A DNA stretch of 64,000 bases from Bacillus subtilis subsp. subtilis (lineage in GTDB: Bacteria; Pseudomonadota; Gammaproteobacteria; Xanthomonadales; Xanthomonadaceae): contig JAHREJ010000006.1 in NCBI GenBank assembly GCA_021733645.1, positions 62,001-126,000 on the forward strand, in the 5' to 3' direction. Every line of letters starts with the position of its first letter. Position 1 is the first letter of the stretch. The notes under the pieces are model-generated. The model had not been told where the DNA came from. It saw nothing but the letters and a program-made list of their open reading frames with translations, and searched no databases. The position numbers and the translations under genes are program-made. Below, piece by piece: positions 53,207-61,928 of the stretch.

Positions 53207-54294
53207 GCGGCAACCCTCCGTACCGCCAGCGCACTGAGCACGCGGTCGTTCTCCAGGGTGGATCCGATGGTGATGCGCAGCGCGTTGTCCAGCTGCGGCG
53301 CGGCGCGCTGGTCGCGTACCACCACGCCTGCGGCCAGCAAGGCATCAAACGCCAGCTGTGCATCGGCAAAGCGCACCAGCAGATAGTTGCCCTGCGAGGG
53401 ATACACCCGCAGCACGCCGGGCAACACCGCCAGGGCCTGCAGCAGGCGGCTGCGCTCGCTCTTGATCCGCTCCACCCGCGTGGCGGTGAGCTGGAGATTG
53501 CTGTCGCCCAGACCGGCCAGTGCCAGTTCCGCACAGGGGCCGGGAATGGGATACGGGGCCTGGCAGCGGCGCAGCACTGCAATCAGGGCCGGTGCTGCAA
53601 TAAGGCTGCCAATCCGGGCAGCGGCCAGCGCATGCGCCTTGGACAGCGTGCGCAGCACGGCCACATTGTCCCGGCGTGCCAGCAGCGATACCGCTGACGG
53701 CACGGCCGAGTACTCGGCGTATGCCTCGTCCACCACCACCAGCGCCCTGCCCTGCAGTGCCGCAGCGACGTGCTCGACCTGCTCCAGCGTAATCGCGCTG
53801 CCGGCCGGGTTCGACGGCGAGCACAGGAACACCAGCTTGGCATTGCCGGCCAGCGCGGTGGCGATCACCGCGTCGATATCGGCGTTGAGCGCCGCGCCAT
53901 CGTCACGCAGCGGCACCTCCAGCAGCGGCGCATTCTGCAGGCGCGCGCATACCGCGTACATGCCGAACACCGGCGGCGTCACCAGCACCGCGTCGCGGCC
54001 GGGCTCGCACAGCGCGCGTACCAGCAGGTCGATGGCCTCGTCACTGCCACGGCCGATCAGCAACTGGTCTGGCGTGGCCCCATACAGCTCGGCCAGGCGT
54101 GCACGCAGCGCGGCCGGTTGCGGGTCGGGATAGCGGCGTGCGCGGCCTTCACTGTCGGCCGGGTTGGCCCAGGCCGATTCGTTGGCGTTGAGCCACACAT
54201 CGCCCACCAACGCACTGCTGCGTGCCGAGGAGTACCCGGCAAACGCCTGCAGGTCCGCACGCACCAGCGACATCACCGAAGCGGGCGTACTCAT
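53203..54294 (-). CDS. hisC: Histidinol-phosphate aminotransferase
   Basis: A 363-residue fold-type I PLP enzyme. It has [11 protein letters not shown], the [15 protein letters not shown] cofactor loop, [19 protein letters not shown], and the Schiff-base Lys in [16 protein letters not shown]. It carries out step 7. The ATG at 54294 overlaps the hisD stop by 4 bp. Confidence 0.97.
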   Translation of the reverse strand: MSTPASVMSLVRADLQAFAGYSSARSSALVGDVWLNANESAWANPADSEGRARRYPDPQPAALRARLAELYGATPDQLLIGRGSDEAIDLLVRALCEPGRDAVLVTPPVFGMYAVCARLQNAPLLEVPLRDDGAALNADIDAVIATALAGNAKLVFLCSPSNPAGSAITLEQVEHVAAALQGRALVVVDEAYAEYSAVPSAVSLLARRDNVAVLRTLSKAHALAAARIGSLIAAPALIAVLRRCQAPYPIPGPCAELALAGLGDSNLQLTATRVERIKSERSRLLQALAVLPGVLRVYPSQGNYLLVRFADAQLAFDALLAAGVVVRDQRAAPQLDNALRITIGSTLENDRVLSALAVRRVAA

Positions 54295-55586
54295 GCGGCC
54301 GCCTCCATGCGCAGGGCAACCGCATTTTCGTGCGCGTCCAGGCCTTCGGCACGGGCCAGCACGCGGGCGCAGCCACCGATCGCGGCGATGCCCTGCGCGG
54401 TGGCCGACTGCACACTGATCAGGTTCTGGAAGCTGGCCACGCTCACCCCACTGTAGGCGCGCGCCGCGCCGGCGGTGGGCAGCACGTGGTTGGTACCACT
54501 GCAATAGTCGCCGAGCGCCTCGGGGGTGTAGTCGCCCAAAAACACCGAGCCGGCCGCCTCCACCTGCGCCAGCCAGTGGCGCGGTTGGCGCAGGGCCAGG
54601 ATCAGGTGTTCGGGTGCGTATCGGTTGCTGATCTGGAAGGCCTGGTCCAGTGAATCGACCAGGATCAGACGGGAAGCCTGCAGGGCCTGGACGGCAATAT
54701 CCGCGCGCGACAGCCGGGCCAGTTGTGACTGCACTTCCTCGCCCACCCGTGCCAGCATCGCCGCGTCGTCGGTGAGCAGCAACACCTGCGAATCGGGGCC
54801 ATGTTCGGCCTGGGACAGCAGGTCGGCAGCCACGAACGCCGCGTTGGCTCCGGCATCTGCAATCACCAGTACTTCAGAGGGACCGGCCGGCATGTCGATC
54901 GCCGCCGCGCCCTCCTGCGCCACCTGCTGCTTGGCTTCGGTAACAAAACTGTTGCCCGGGCCGAACAGCTTGTCGCACGCCGGCACGCTCTCGGTGCCAT
55001 AGGCCATCGCGGCAATCGCCTGCGCGCCGCCCAGCTTGAACACCCGGTGCACGCCGGTCAGGCGGGCAGCCACCAGCACCGCCGGGTCGGCAGTACCGTC
55101 CTTGCGGGGCGGCGTGCACAGCACGACTTCGCGGCAGCCGGCCAACTGCGCCGGCACGCCCAGCATCAGCGCGGTCGACGGCAGCGGTGCACTGCCAGCC
55201 GGCACGTACAGACCCACCCGGCCGATCGGCCGCACGACCCGTTCGCAGCGCACGCCCGGCGCGGTGTCCACCGCGTAGCCCTGGCTCATGCCGGCCCGGT
55301 GGAACACGCCGATACGCGCGGCGGCATCCAACATCGCCTGGCGCAACTCGGCCGACACCGCTTGTTCGGCGGCAGTGAATTCGGCCTCGCCCACCTCCAA
55401 CGACGCCGGTGCCACGCCATCGAAGCGCAGGCTGATCTCGCGCAGCGCGGCATCGCCGTCGGCACGCACCGCCGCGATCAGACCGGCGACCGATTCGCGG
55501 GTCCGCGCAGCGACGGCCTGCACCGGGCGCTGCAACGCCTGCGCCTGCGCGTCGGCATCCAACCGGGACCATTGCACAACGTTCAT
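54291..55586 (-). CDS. hisD: Histidinol dehydrogenase
   Basis: A 431-residue zinc enzyme for the last two oxidations to histidine. It has [37 protein letters not shown], the signature [16 protein letters not shown] and AEHGPDSQ, and the catalytic APEHL segment with SGTNHVLPT. The ATG at 55586 is chosen over one 15 bases upstream because AAGG lies eight bases before it. Confidence 0.97.
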   Translation of the reverse strand: MNVVQWSRLDADAQAQALQRPVQAVAARTRESVAGLIAAVRADGDAALREISLRFDGVAPASLEVGEAEFTAAEQAVSAELRQAMLDAAARIGVFHRAGMSQGYAVDTAPGVRCERVVRPIGRVGLYVPAGSAPLPSTALMLGVPAQLAGCREVVLCTPPRKDGTADPAVLVAARLTGVHRVFKLGGAQAIAAMAYGTESVPACDKLFGPGNSFVTEAKQQVAQEGAAAIDMPAGPSEVLVIADAGANAAFVAADLLSQAEHGPDSQVLLLTDDAAMLARVGEEVQSQLARLSRADIAVQALQASRLILVDSLDQAFQISNRYAPEHLILALRQPRHWLAQVEAAGSVFLGDYTPEALGDYCSGTNHVLPTAGAARAYSGVSVASFQNLISVQSATAQGIAAIGGCARVLARAEGLDAHENAVALRMEAAA

Positions 55587-55597
55587 CGTCAGACCTT

Positions 55598-56509
55598 TCA
55601 TGCCAGCGACCGCTCCACACTCAATACCATCAGGCCCTGGGCGCCTGCGCGTTCCAGGTCTTCCAGCCGCTGCCAGGTCAAGGCGCCGTGGCACATGGTC
55701 TGCAGGCGCAGGTGGCCGCCGTCGTCGGGCAACTGCACCAGCGGGTCGGCGTCGGGCAGCAGCCGGGTCAGCTCGGACACCCGGTCCAGCGCGGCGCGGA
55801 ACATCAGCAGCTTGCGGTCCTGCACGTTCACCACGCCGTCCAGGCGGCGCAGCAGCATGGCCATCAGGCCGGCACGGGCGTCGTCGGGCGTCTTCACCGG
55901 GCCGGCCAGCACCGCCTCGCTGTCCAGCAGCGTCTCCACCGGCTTGAGCTGGTTGGCCGCGAGCGTTGCGCCACTGGAGACCAGATCGCAGATCAGGTCG
56001 GCCGTGCCAAGCCGCGGGGCGATTTCCACCGAACCGGACAGCTCCACCACCTGTGCATCCACACCGCGCGCGACCAGCCAGTCGGCCAGAATCGCCGGAT
56101 AGCTGGTGGCGATACGCTTGCCGGCCAGTTGTTCCACCCCGGTCCATTCCCACTCCTCGGGCACGGCCAGCATCAGCCGGCACTGGCCGAAGTTCAGTCC
56201 GCGCAGTGCCTGGTATGCATCGGGCAAACCGATCCGGCGGCGCGCGGCGCCCTGCTCGTCCAGCTCGTTGCGGCCCACGATGCCGAAATCGCAGACGCCA
56301 TCGGCGATCAGGCCGGGAATGTCGTCATCGCGCACCAGCAGCAGGTCCACCGGCAGCGATTCGCCGTAGCAGAACAGTTTGTCGCGGCTCTGCCGCCAGC
56401 TCAGGCCGCAGGCGGTGAGCAGGCTGCGCGCCGGCTCGGCCAGGCGCCCGTTCTTCTGGATGGCGATCCGCAGCCGGTCGCGGGCCGGGGCGTTCTGGGT
56501 TGCACTCAT
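55598..56509 (-). CDS. hisG: ATP phosphoribosyltransferase, long form
   Basis: A 303-residue long-form HisG with its own regulatory C-terminal domain (no HisZ needed). The catalytic domains have [42 protein letters not shown] and the PRPP loop [28 protein letters not shown]. The C-terminal ACT-like domain from about 225 binds histidine for feedback inhibition. It is the first biosynthetic gene of the operon and starts 13 bp after the TrpR-like regulator. Confidence 0.97.
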   Translation of the reverse strand: MSATQNAPARDRLRIAIQKNGRLAEPARSLLTACGLSWRQSRDKLFCYGESLPVDLLLVRDDDIPGLIADGVCDFGIVGRNELDEQGAARRRIGLPDAYQALRGLNFGQCRLMLAVPEEWEWTGVEQLAGKRIATSYPAILADWLVARGVDAQVVELSGSVEIAPRLGTADLICDLVSSGATLAANQLKPVETLLDSEAVLAGPVKTPDDARAGLMAMLLRRLDGVVNVQDRKLLMFRAALDRVSELTRLLPDADPLVQLPDDGGHLRLQTMCHGALTWQRLEDLERAGAQGLMVLSVERSLA

Positions 56510-56522
56510 GGGGGAGGCTCTC

Positions 56523-56849
56523 TTACGTAAAGTCGGGGGGGGTGGGCGCGGCGGTCACGGCAATGGCGGCGGCATAACCGCCGTGGCCATGCTCCAGCGA
56601 ACGCGCCACGCGCCCGGTGGTGGTCACGCTGACCCCGGTCAGCTCATGGATTTCGCGGTACGGCACGCCCTGCTGCAGCAGCGGCACCACCTTCCAGCGG
56701 TCGGACAACGCCTCCAGCTCGGCCGGGGTGCACAGGTCGCGCAGGAACGCGGTGACCTGGGCGGGGCTGGCCAGCGCGGCGAAGGCATTGGCCAGGCAGG
56801 CCAGGTCGGCCTGGGCGTCTTTTTCACGGGGAAGGGGGCGTAGTTTCAT
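56523..56849 (-). CDS. TrpR-like (YerC/YecD family) DNA-binding regulator heading the his operon
   Basis: A 108-residue helical protein of the Trp-repressor superfamily. It has [48 protein letters not shown], with the helix-turn-helix at about residues 68-92. YerC-like proteins are widespread and often sit beside his genes. It starts 6 bp after a perfect 24-bp palindrome and is followed after 13 bp by hisG, so it probably represses its own operon in response to histidine. That effector is inferred; TrpR itself binds tryptophan. Confidence 0.88.
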   Translation of the reverse strand: MKLRPLPREKDAQADLACLANAFAALASPAQVTAFLRDLCTPAELEALSDRWKVVPLLQQGVPYREIHELTGVSVTTTGRVARSLEHGHGGYAAAIAVTAAPTPPDFT

Positions 56850-56855
56850 CGTATC

Positions 56856-56879
56856 AATGTAATAGCGTGCTATTACATT
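56856..56879. promoter_or_regulatory. Perfect 24-bp palindrome, probable operator of the his operon
   Basis: Half-site AATGTAATAGC and its exact complement are separated by GT. It lies 6 bp before the TrpR-like start codon in a markedly AT-rich patch. A site of this length and symmetry next to a TrpR-family gene indicates autoregulation of the whole his operon. Its position so close to the ATG fits blocking of transcription initiation or early elongation. Confidence 0.8.
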
Positions 56880-56950
56880 AGCGCAAACACTGCGGCGCGG
56901 TCAAACCGCCAGCAAAGGCGGAGCAGGCCGGTTCAGGGTGCACAAACGAC

Positions 56951-56972
56951 AACGCCCGCATGCGCGGGCGTT
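56951..56972 (-). terminator. Hairpin at the end of the hisS-lipoprotein transcript
   Basis: AACGCCCGC and GCGGGCGTT pair over nine bases around a four-base loop, 55 bp past the lipoprotein stop. On the minus strand it is followed by TGTCGTTTGTG, a weak T-rich tail. Confidence 0.65.
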
Positions 56973-57027
56973 GCAAGGGGTTCAACGGGTGTCGGCCGAG
57001 GGCCGTAGCGACCCCATCGGTGGGTGC

Positions 57028-57321
57028 CTACCGGCAGCGGACGTCGGCGCGCAGGGCGCCGCTGCGCAGGCATTCGCCGAACAGGCTGCCCTGGCGGCTG
57101 GGAACAGACTCAACGGCTTCGAGCGACCCTGCCCCGTTCGGGCAGGCTTGATCGGCCAGCCCACGCAGGTCGCGCTGGAGCTGGTCGCGGTCGATCGCAT
57201 GGCAGCGGTCGACGGTCAACCGGTACTGGCCCGGACCGGTGCGCTGGCTGTGCAGCGCCGGATCGGTCCGGCACCCGGCCAGCAGGAGCAGCAGCACTCC
57301 CGCCGCCCCGACCTGCCTCAC
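57028..57321 (-). CDS. Small lipoprotein coupled to hisS
   Basis: A 97-residue protein, start [17 protein letters not shown] (GTG codon), a signal peptide with the lipobox LAGC and lipid-Cys at 17. The mature part has four further Cys (RCHAID, QACPNG, GECLRSG and the terminal RCR), which suggests two disulfides in the periplasm. Its GTG overlaps the hisS stop (GTGA), so it is translated from the same message. No family is recognised and the function is unknown. Confidence 0.7.
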   Translation of the reverse strand: MRQVGAAGVLLLLLAGCRTDPALHSQRTGPGQYRLTVDRCHAIDRDQLQRDLRGLADQACPNGAGSLEAVESVPSRQGSLFGECLRSGALRADVRCR

Positions 57322-58715
57322 GGCATGACCTTGGCCTGCTCCAGTTCCACCTGCAGGGTGCTGGCCAGTTCCTCGCGCGACACCTCGAACTGCTGTTCGC
57401 GCAGCAGATCCTTTACCGCCACCACGCCGCGCGCCAGTTCGTCGTCACCGGCCAGCACCACGAACCGGATGCCGGCCTTGGCCGCGTACTGGAACTGCTT
57501 GCCGATCTTCTTCGGCTCCATCTGCACTTCGGCATTGATGCCGCCGGCGCGCAGGCGACGGGCGATATCCAGCGACTGCGGCAGGCTGGCGTCGTCCATC
57601 AGCGCCACCAGTGCATGCACGCTGCTGTCTTCGATGCCGGCGATCAGGCCCGCTTCGCGCAGCTGCCAGAAAAGCCGGGTCAGGCCGATGGAAATGCCCA
57701 CGCCCGGCAGCCGGGACTTGCTGTAGTGGCTGGCCAGGTCTTCATAACGGCCGCCCGAGCAGATCGAGCCGATCTGCGGGTGGTCGGTCAGCGTGGTTTC
57801 GTACACGGTGCCGGTGTAGTAATCCAGGCCGCGTGCGATGGAGAAATTCAGGCAGTAAGCGGTTTCCGGCACACCCAGCGCCTTGACCAGTTCCAGCACT
57901 TCGCGCAGTTCGGCCACGCCCGCCTTCAAGGTGTCGCTGGCGGCCGGATCGGCCAGCAGTGCATCCAGCTGCGCCAACGCATCGGCATGGCTGCCGGACC
58001 GCACCGCCACGAAGGCCAGGATCCGCTCGACCTGCTCGGCCGGGATTTCAAAGCCCTCGCCCACCAGCGTCTCGCGCACGTAGTCGGGGCCGCGCTTGTC
58101 CAGCTTGTCCACTTCGCGCAGCACCGCCAGCTGACGCTCGCCATCGGCCACGCCCAGGCTTTCAAAGAAGCCGCGCAGCAACTTGCGATTGTTCAACTGG
58201 ATGCTGAAACTGCCGATGCTGAGCTCGGCAAACACGGCGTGGATGACCGCCAGTACCTCGGCGTCGTAGCGGGTACTCAGCGTGTCCTTGCCGATCACGT
58301 CGATGTCGCACTGGTAGAACTCGCGGAAACGGCCCCGCTGGGCGCGCTCGCCACGGTAAACGCGCTGCATCTGGTAGCGGCGGAACGGGAAGGTCAGGTC
58401 GTGCTCGTGCTCGGCCACGTAGCGGGCCAACGGCACGGTCAGGTCGAAACGCAGTGCCAGTTCCGGCAGCGAGGTGTCACCAGCTTCGGCGGCATTGGCC
58501 AGCGCGCCGGTGGACTGCACGAAATACACCTGGCGCTCGGTTTCCCCGCCGGATTTGGTCAGCAGCACGTCGGACAATTCGAACACCGGCGTTTCCACCG
58601 GCAGGAACCCGAACCGCTCGTAATTGCGGCGGATGACGTCCAGCATGCGCTGGAACGCGATCTGCTCGCGCGGCAGCAATTCCATGATGCCGGGCGGCGT
58701 ACGGGGCTTGATCAC
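57318..58715 (-). CDS. hisS: Histidyl-tRNA synthetase
   Basis: A 465-residue class II synthetase charging tRNA-His. Motif 1 is around [23 protein letters not shown], motif 2 has [26 protein letters not shown], the histidine-binding [15 protein letters not shown] is at about residues 285-300, and motif 3 is [14 protein letters not shown]. The C-terminal anticodon-binding domain starts at about 355. It begins with GTG at 58715, with AGGAG nine bases upstream. It is slightly longer than the 424-residue E. coli enzyme, mainly from an insert at about 210-260. Confidence 0.96.
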   Translation of the reverse strand: MIKPRTPPGIMELLPREQIAFQRMLDVIRRNYERFGFLPVETPVFELSDVLLTKSGGETERQVYFVQSTGALANAAEAGDTSLPELALRFDLTVPLARYVAEHEHDLTFPFRRYQMQRVYRGERAQRGRFREFYQCDIDVIGKDTLSTRYDAEVLAVIHAVFAELSIGSFSIQLNNRKLLRGFFESLGVADGERQLAVLREVDKLDKRGPDYVRETLVGEGFEIPAEQVERILAFVAVRSGSHADALAQLDALLADPAASDTLKAGVAELREVLELVKALGVPETAYCLNFSIARGLDYYTGTVYETTLTDHPQIGSICSGGRYEDLASHYSKSRLPGVGISIGLTRLFWQLREAGLIAGIEDSSVHALVALMDDASLPQSLDIARRLRAGGINAEVQMEPKKIGKQFQYAAKAGIRFVVLAGDDELARGVVAVKDLLREQQFEVSREELASTLQVELEQAKVMP

Positions 58716-58856
58716 TTGCGGGACTCCTGCGAATCGGGGGGATGAGCTAGCGGCATATTCTAGCCGCAGCCGGCCGCTGCCATCGCAGCGGGCGCTCCCG
58801 CCCCGGGCAAACGGCCGCATGAAGTATCATAAGCAGGCCCCGCTCCCTGGTTCGAC

Positions 58857-59609
58857 ATGACCCGGCCCCACTCCGGTACTGCCCTTTCCGCCGTTGAAGA
58901 CCCTGCCAGCCCGGGCTGCTCGCCGCTGCGCGACTGCCTGCACTGCTCGGTGCGGCACTTGGCTGTGTGCTCGGCGTTGTCCCCGGACGAGGTGCAGGCA
59001 TTGGAGCGGGTCACAGTTTCGCAACCGCTGCCGCTGGGCGCCACTCTGGCCCGCAGCGGCGAGCAGCGCCTACATGTCTATACCTTGACCGCCGGCGCCC
59101 TGCGCCTGGTGCGCACTCTGTCCGACGGCCGACGCCAGATCAGCGGCTTCGTGCTGCCCGGCGATTACCTGGGCCTGACCGGCAGCGACCACCACCGCTA
59201 CGACATCGAAGCGATCGCCGACAGCCGGGTGTGCCGGGTGGCGCTGCCGCAGATGAAAGACCTGCGTGCCCGCTACCCGCACCTGGAGCGCAAGCTGCTG
59301 CAGCGCGCGTGCCAGGCACTGGACGCAGCGCAGGACGCTGCCTTGTCGCTGGCGCGCCTGCAGCCGGCGGAAAAACTGGCCGACTTCCTGCTGCGCCTGG
59401 CCGCGCGCGAGGCCCGGCTGGGCGGCAACGGCCTGCGTGTCACGCTGCCGATGGGGCGCGGCGACATCGCCGACCACCTCGGCCTGACCATGGAAACGGT
59501 GAGCCGCACCTTCACCAAGCTGCGCCAGCAGGGCTTGATCGCCCTGCCCCACCTGAACATCGTGGAGATCCTCGACGAAGCCGAGCTGCAGAAGCTCGCC
59601 GTCGAGTAA
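58857..59609 (+). CDS. fnr: FNR/CRP-family regulator with probable Fe-S cluster
   Basis: A 250-residue regulator. N-terminal cysteines at residues 21, 27, 30 and 38 (CSPLRDCLHCSVRHLAVC), together with Cys126 in SRVCRVAL, match the layout of oxygen-sensing FNR. The cNMP-fold has GQRR-like strands (LVRTLSDGRRQISGFVLPGDYLGL) and a dimer helix. The recognition helix is ETVSRTFTKLRQQGLI, with the Glu, Ser and Arg that read TTGAT half-sites. The last cluster spacing (C-x7-C) is longer than in E. coli FNR (C-x5-C). It is divergent from hisS and convergent with thrC. Confidence 0.9.
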   Translation: MTRPHSGTALSAVEDPASPGCSPLRDCLHCSVRHLAVCSALSPDEVQALERVTVSQPLPLGATLARSGEQRLHVYTLTAGALRLVRTLSDGRRQISGFVLPGDYLGLTGSDHHRYDIEAIADSRVCRVALPQMKDLRARYPHLERKLLQRACQALDAAQDAALSLARLQPAEKLADFLLRLAAREARLGGNGLRVTLPMGRGDIADHLGLTMETVSRTFTKLRQQGLIALPHLNIVEILDEAELQKLAVE

Positions 59610-59671
59610 CGCGCCACGTCGGCGCAGGATCCCGCCGACCGCAACGAACGCCAGCCCACTGGGGCCGGGCG

Positions 59672-60961
59672 CTAGGCCAACAGCACCTGGCGCAGCGCCG
59701 CATATTCTGCCGCGCACGGCTGTGCATGTGCCGGGCGCTGCAACAACGCGGCCAGCGATGACGGCACCTCCAACGACCGGCCGATCAGCGGCTCCACGAC
59801 CGTGTCGAACTTGGCCGGGTGCGCCGTGGCCGCCACCGCCCAGTCGCCCTGCGCGCCGCCGGCACGCAGCTTTTCCAGCACCGCCAGCGCAGTGGCAGTG
59901 TGCGGGCAGAACACCTCGCCTGCCTGCGTCCAGCGCCGCGCGATCAGCGCTTGGATCGCCGCGTCGTCCACCGCCTCCACGTGCAGGTCCGCGCGCAACG
60001 CCGCGTCGTCGTCGGCGTACAGCCAACGCAGCCGTTCGAAGTTGCTGGGTGCACCCACGTCCATCGCATTGGCCAGCGTGGCCACGCTGGTGGCCGGCCG
60101 ATACGCCTCGCCGCCGAAGAAGCGCGGCAGCACATCGTTGGCATTGGTGGCCAGCGCGATACGGCCCAGCGGCAGCCCCATCGCCCGTGCCAGCAAGGCG
60201 GCCATCGCGTTGCCAAGGTTGCCGGTGGGCACCACCAGGTTCAATGCTTCGCCGGTGGCGGCGTGGTGGGTCAAGGCGGCATGCGCGTAGTAGCTCATCT
60301 GCGGCAACCAACGGCCCAGGCTGATGCTGTTGGCCGAACTCAGCGGCACCTGCGCCTGCAGCTGGCGATCGCCCAGGGCCTGTTTGACCATCGCCTGGCA
60401 GTCATCGAACGAGCCGGCCACGCGCAGGGTGTGGATGTTGTCGCCGAAGCACCCCAGCTGGTGCGCCTGACGCGGCGACACGCGGCCATCCGGGTAGAGC
60501 ACCACCACCCGGATGCCGGGCTGGCGGTGGAAGGCAGCGGCGACCGCAGCGCCGGTATCGCCGGAGGTGGCCACCACGATCGTCAGCGGCCGGTCACGCC
60601 CCTGCTGCAGCTGCGCCAGGCTGGCAGCGAGGAAACGCGCGCCGAAATCCTTGAAGGCGGCGGTGGGGCCGTGGAACAGCTCCAGCACGTGGTCGCCCGG
60701 CGTACCCAGTGCGCGCAGCGGTGCAGGAAAATCGAACGCCTGCGCGCACAGCCGCGGCAGGTGCGACGCAAGCGCGTCGCCGTCGAAATAGGGCGCAAGC
60801 ACCGCCGCGGCATCCTGCGCCAGCGTGCCCTGCGTGCGCCACGCGTGCGGTTGCGGGCGTTGCGCCGGCACGTACAGCCCGCCATCGGGCGCAAGGCCGG
60901 CGGCGATGGCCTGGCTCAACGTGGCAGCCGGTGCGTTGCCTCGGGTGGAAATGAAATTCAT
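59672..60961 (-). CDS. thrC: Threonine synthase
   Basis: A 429-residue PLP enzyme making threonine from phosphohomoserine. It begins MNFISTRGNAPAATLSQAIAAGLAPDGGLYVP, has the Schiff-base Lys in FHGPTAAFKDFGARFL, VVATSGDTGAAVAAAF, and VVPTGNLGNAMAALLARAMGLP as the phosphate cup. The ATG at 60961 is used; an in-frame TTG six bases upstream is less likely. Last gene of the thrABC order, 34 bp after thrB. Confidence 0.96.
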   Translation of the reverse strand: MNFISTRGNAPAATLSQAIAAGLAPDGGLYVPAQRPQPHAWRTQGTLAQDAAAVLAPYFDGDALASHLPRLCAQAFDFPAPLRALGTPGDHVLELFHGPTAAFKDFGARFLAASLAQLQQGRDRPLTIVVATSGDTGAAVAAAFHRQPGIRVVVLYPDGRVSPRQAHQLGCFGDNIHTLRVAGSFDDCQAMVKQALGDRQLQAQVPLSSANSISLGRWLPQMSYYAHAALTHHAATGEALNLVVPTGNLGNAMAALLARAMGLPLGRIALATNANDVLPRFFGGEAYRPATSVATLANAMDVGAPSNFERLRWLYADDDAALRADLHVEAVDDAAIQALIARRWTQAGEVFCPHTATALAVLEKLRAGGAQGDWAVAATAHPAKFDTVVEPLIGRSLEVPSSLAALLQRPAHAQPCAAEYAALRQVLLA

Positions 60962-60995
60962 CGGCAATCCTGGAATGAAGGAAGAAACATCGTGC

Positions 60996-61928
60996 TCACA
61001 GCAGCTGCGCGCCTGGCGCGTTCAATGGCGATACCCACGCCTGGCTGTCGAAACCGGCCGCGGCGAACGCCTGCTGGACCCCCGCCTGCGCGGCCAGTGC
61101 CGCCTCGCGCTGCTCGAACCAGGCGAACACACTGGGACCGGCACCGGAAATGCTCGCCCCCATCGCCCCGGCGTGCAGCGCGGCATCACGCGCGGCGTGG
61201 AAGCCGCCGATCAGCGCCGCCCGGCGCGGTTCCACCAGCACATCGCGCAAGCCGGCGCGCACCAGCGATGCATCGGCGGTGAAGCAGCCACTGAGCACCA
61301 GCGCCAGGTTCGCGCTTTGTTCGACAAATTCGCCCAACGCATAGCTGCCCTGCAACGCTGCGCGCGCGCGACGGGTTTCCAGAACGGCATCCGGATGCAC
61401 CAGCAGGCTGTGCCACGCGTCCGGTACGGGAATGCGCACCAGCCGCTCTGCCGTGCTCAACACCAGCCCACCCAGCAGCATCGGCCCCAGGTTGTCGCCG
61501 TGGCGCCCGCCGCTGGCCACGGCCTCGCCGGCCAGCGCAAACGGGTACAGCTCCTCGCGCGGCAGCGGCACCGCAAGCAACGCATTGGCCGCTACCAGCG
61601 CGGCCACGCAGGATGCCGCCGAGCCGCCCATGCCAGAGCCCAGTGGAATGCCCTTTTCGATCGCCACCTCAAAGCCGAACGGCAGCGCCAGCGCCTCACG
61701 CATGGCAATGAGTGCTGCACCGGCGGTGTTGTCCGGTGCTTGCCGCGGCAGTGCGTACGGCGTGCCGGCGATGGCGGCGATACGAACCTCCCGCGCCGCG
61801 ATGCGGCGCACGCTGACCGTATCGCCGGCCCCGGCAATGGCATGCCCCAGAATGTCAAAGCCGACGGCCACGTTGCCTACCGATGCCGGCGAAAACGCCC
61901 GCGCACAGTCGCCTGCACCCCCACTCAC
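60996..61928 (-). CDS. thrB: Homoserine kinase (GHMP family)
   Basis: A 310-residue GHMP kinase. It has [20 protein letters not shown] at the N-terminus, the ATP loop [20 protein letters not shown] (about residues 92-111), and the C-terminal [16 protein letters not shown]. It phosphorylates homoserine for ThrC. It starts with GTG overlapping the thrA stop (GTGA at 61928-61925). Confidence 0.97.
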   Translation of the reverse strand: MSGGAGDCARAFSPASVGNVAVGFDILGHAIAGAGDTVSVRRIAAREVRIAAIAGTPYALPRQAPDNTAGAALIAMREALALPFGFEVAIEKGIPLGSGMGGSAASCVAALVAANALLAVPLPREELYPFALAGEAVASGGRHGDNLGPMLLGGLVLSTAERLVRIPVPDAWHSLLVHPDAVLETRRARAALQGSYALGEFVEQSANLALVLSGCFTADASLVRAGLRDVLVEPRRAALIGGFHAARDAALHAGAMGASISGAGPSVFAWFEQREAALAAQAGVQQAFAAAGFDSQAWVSPLNAPGAQLL

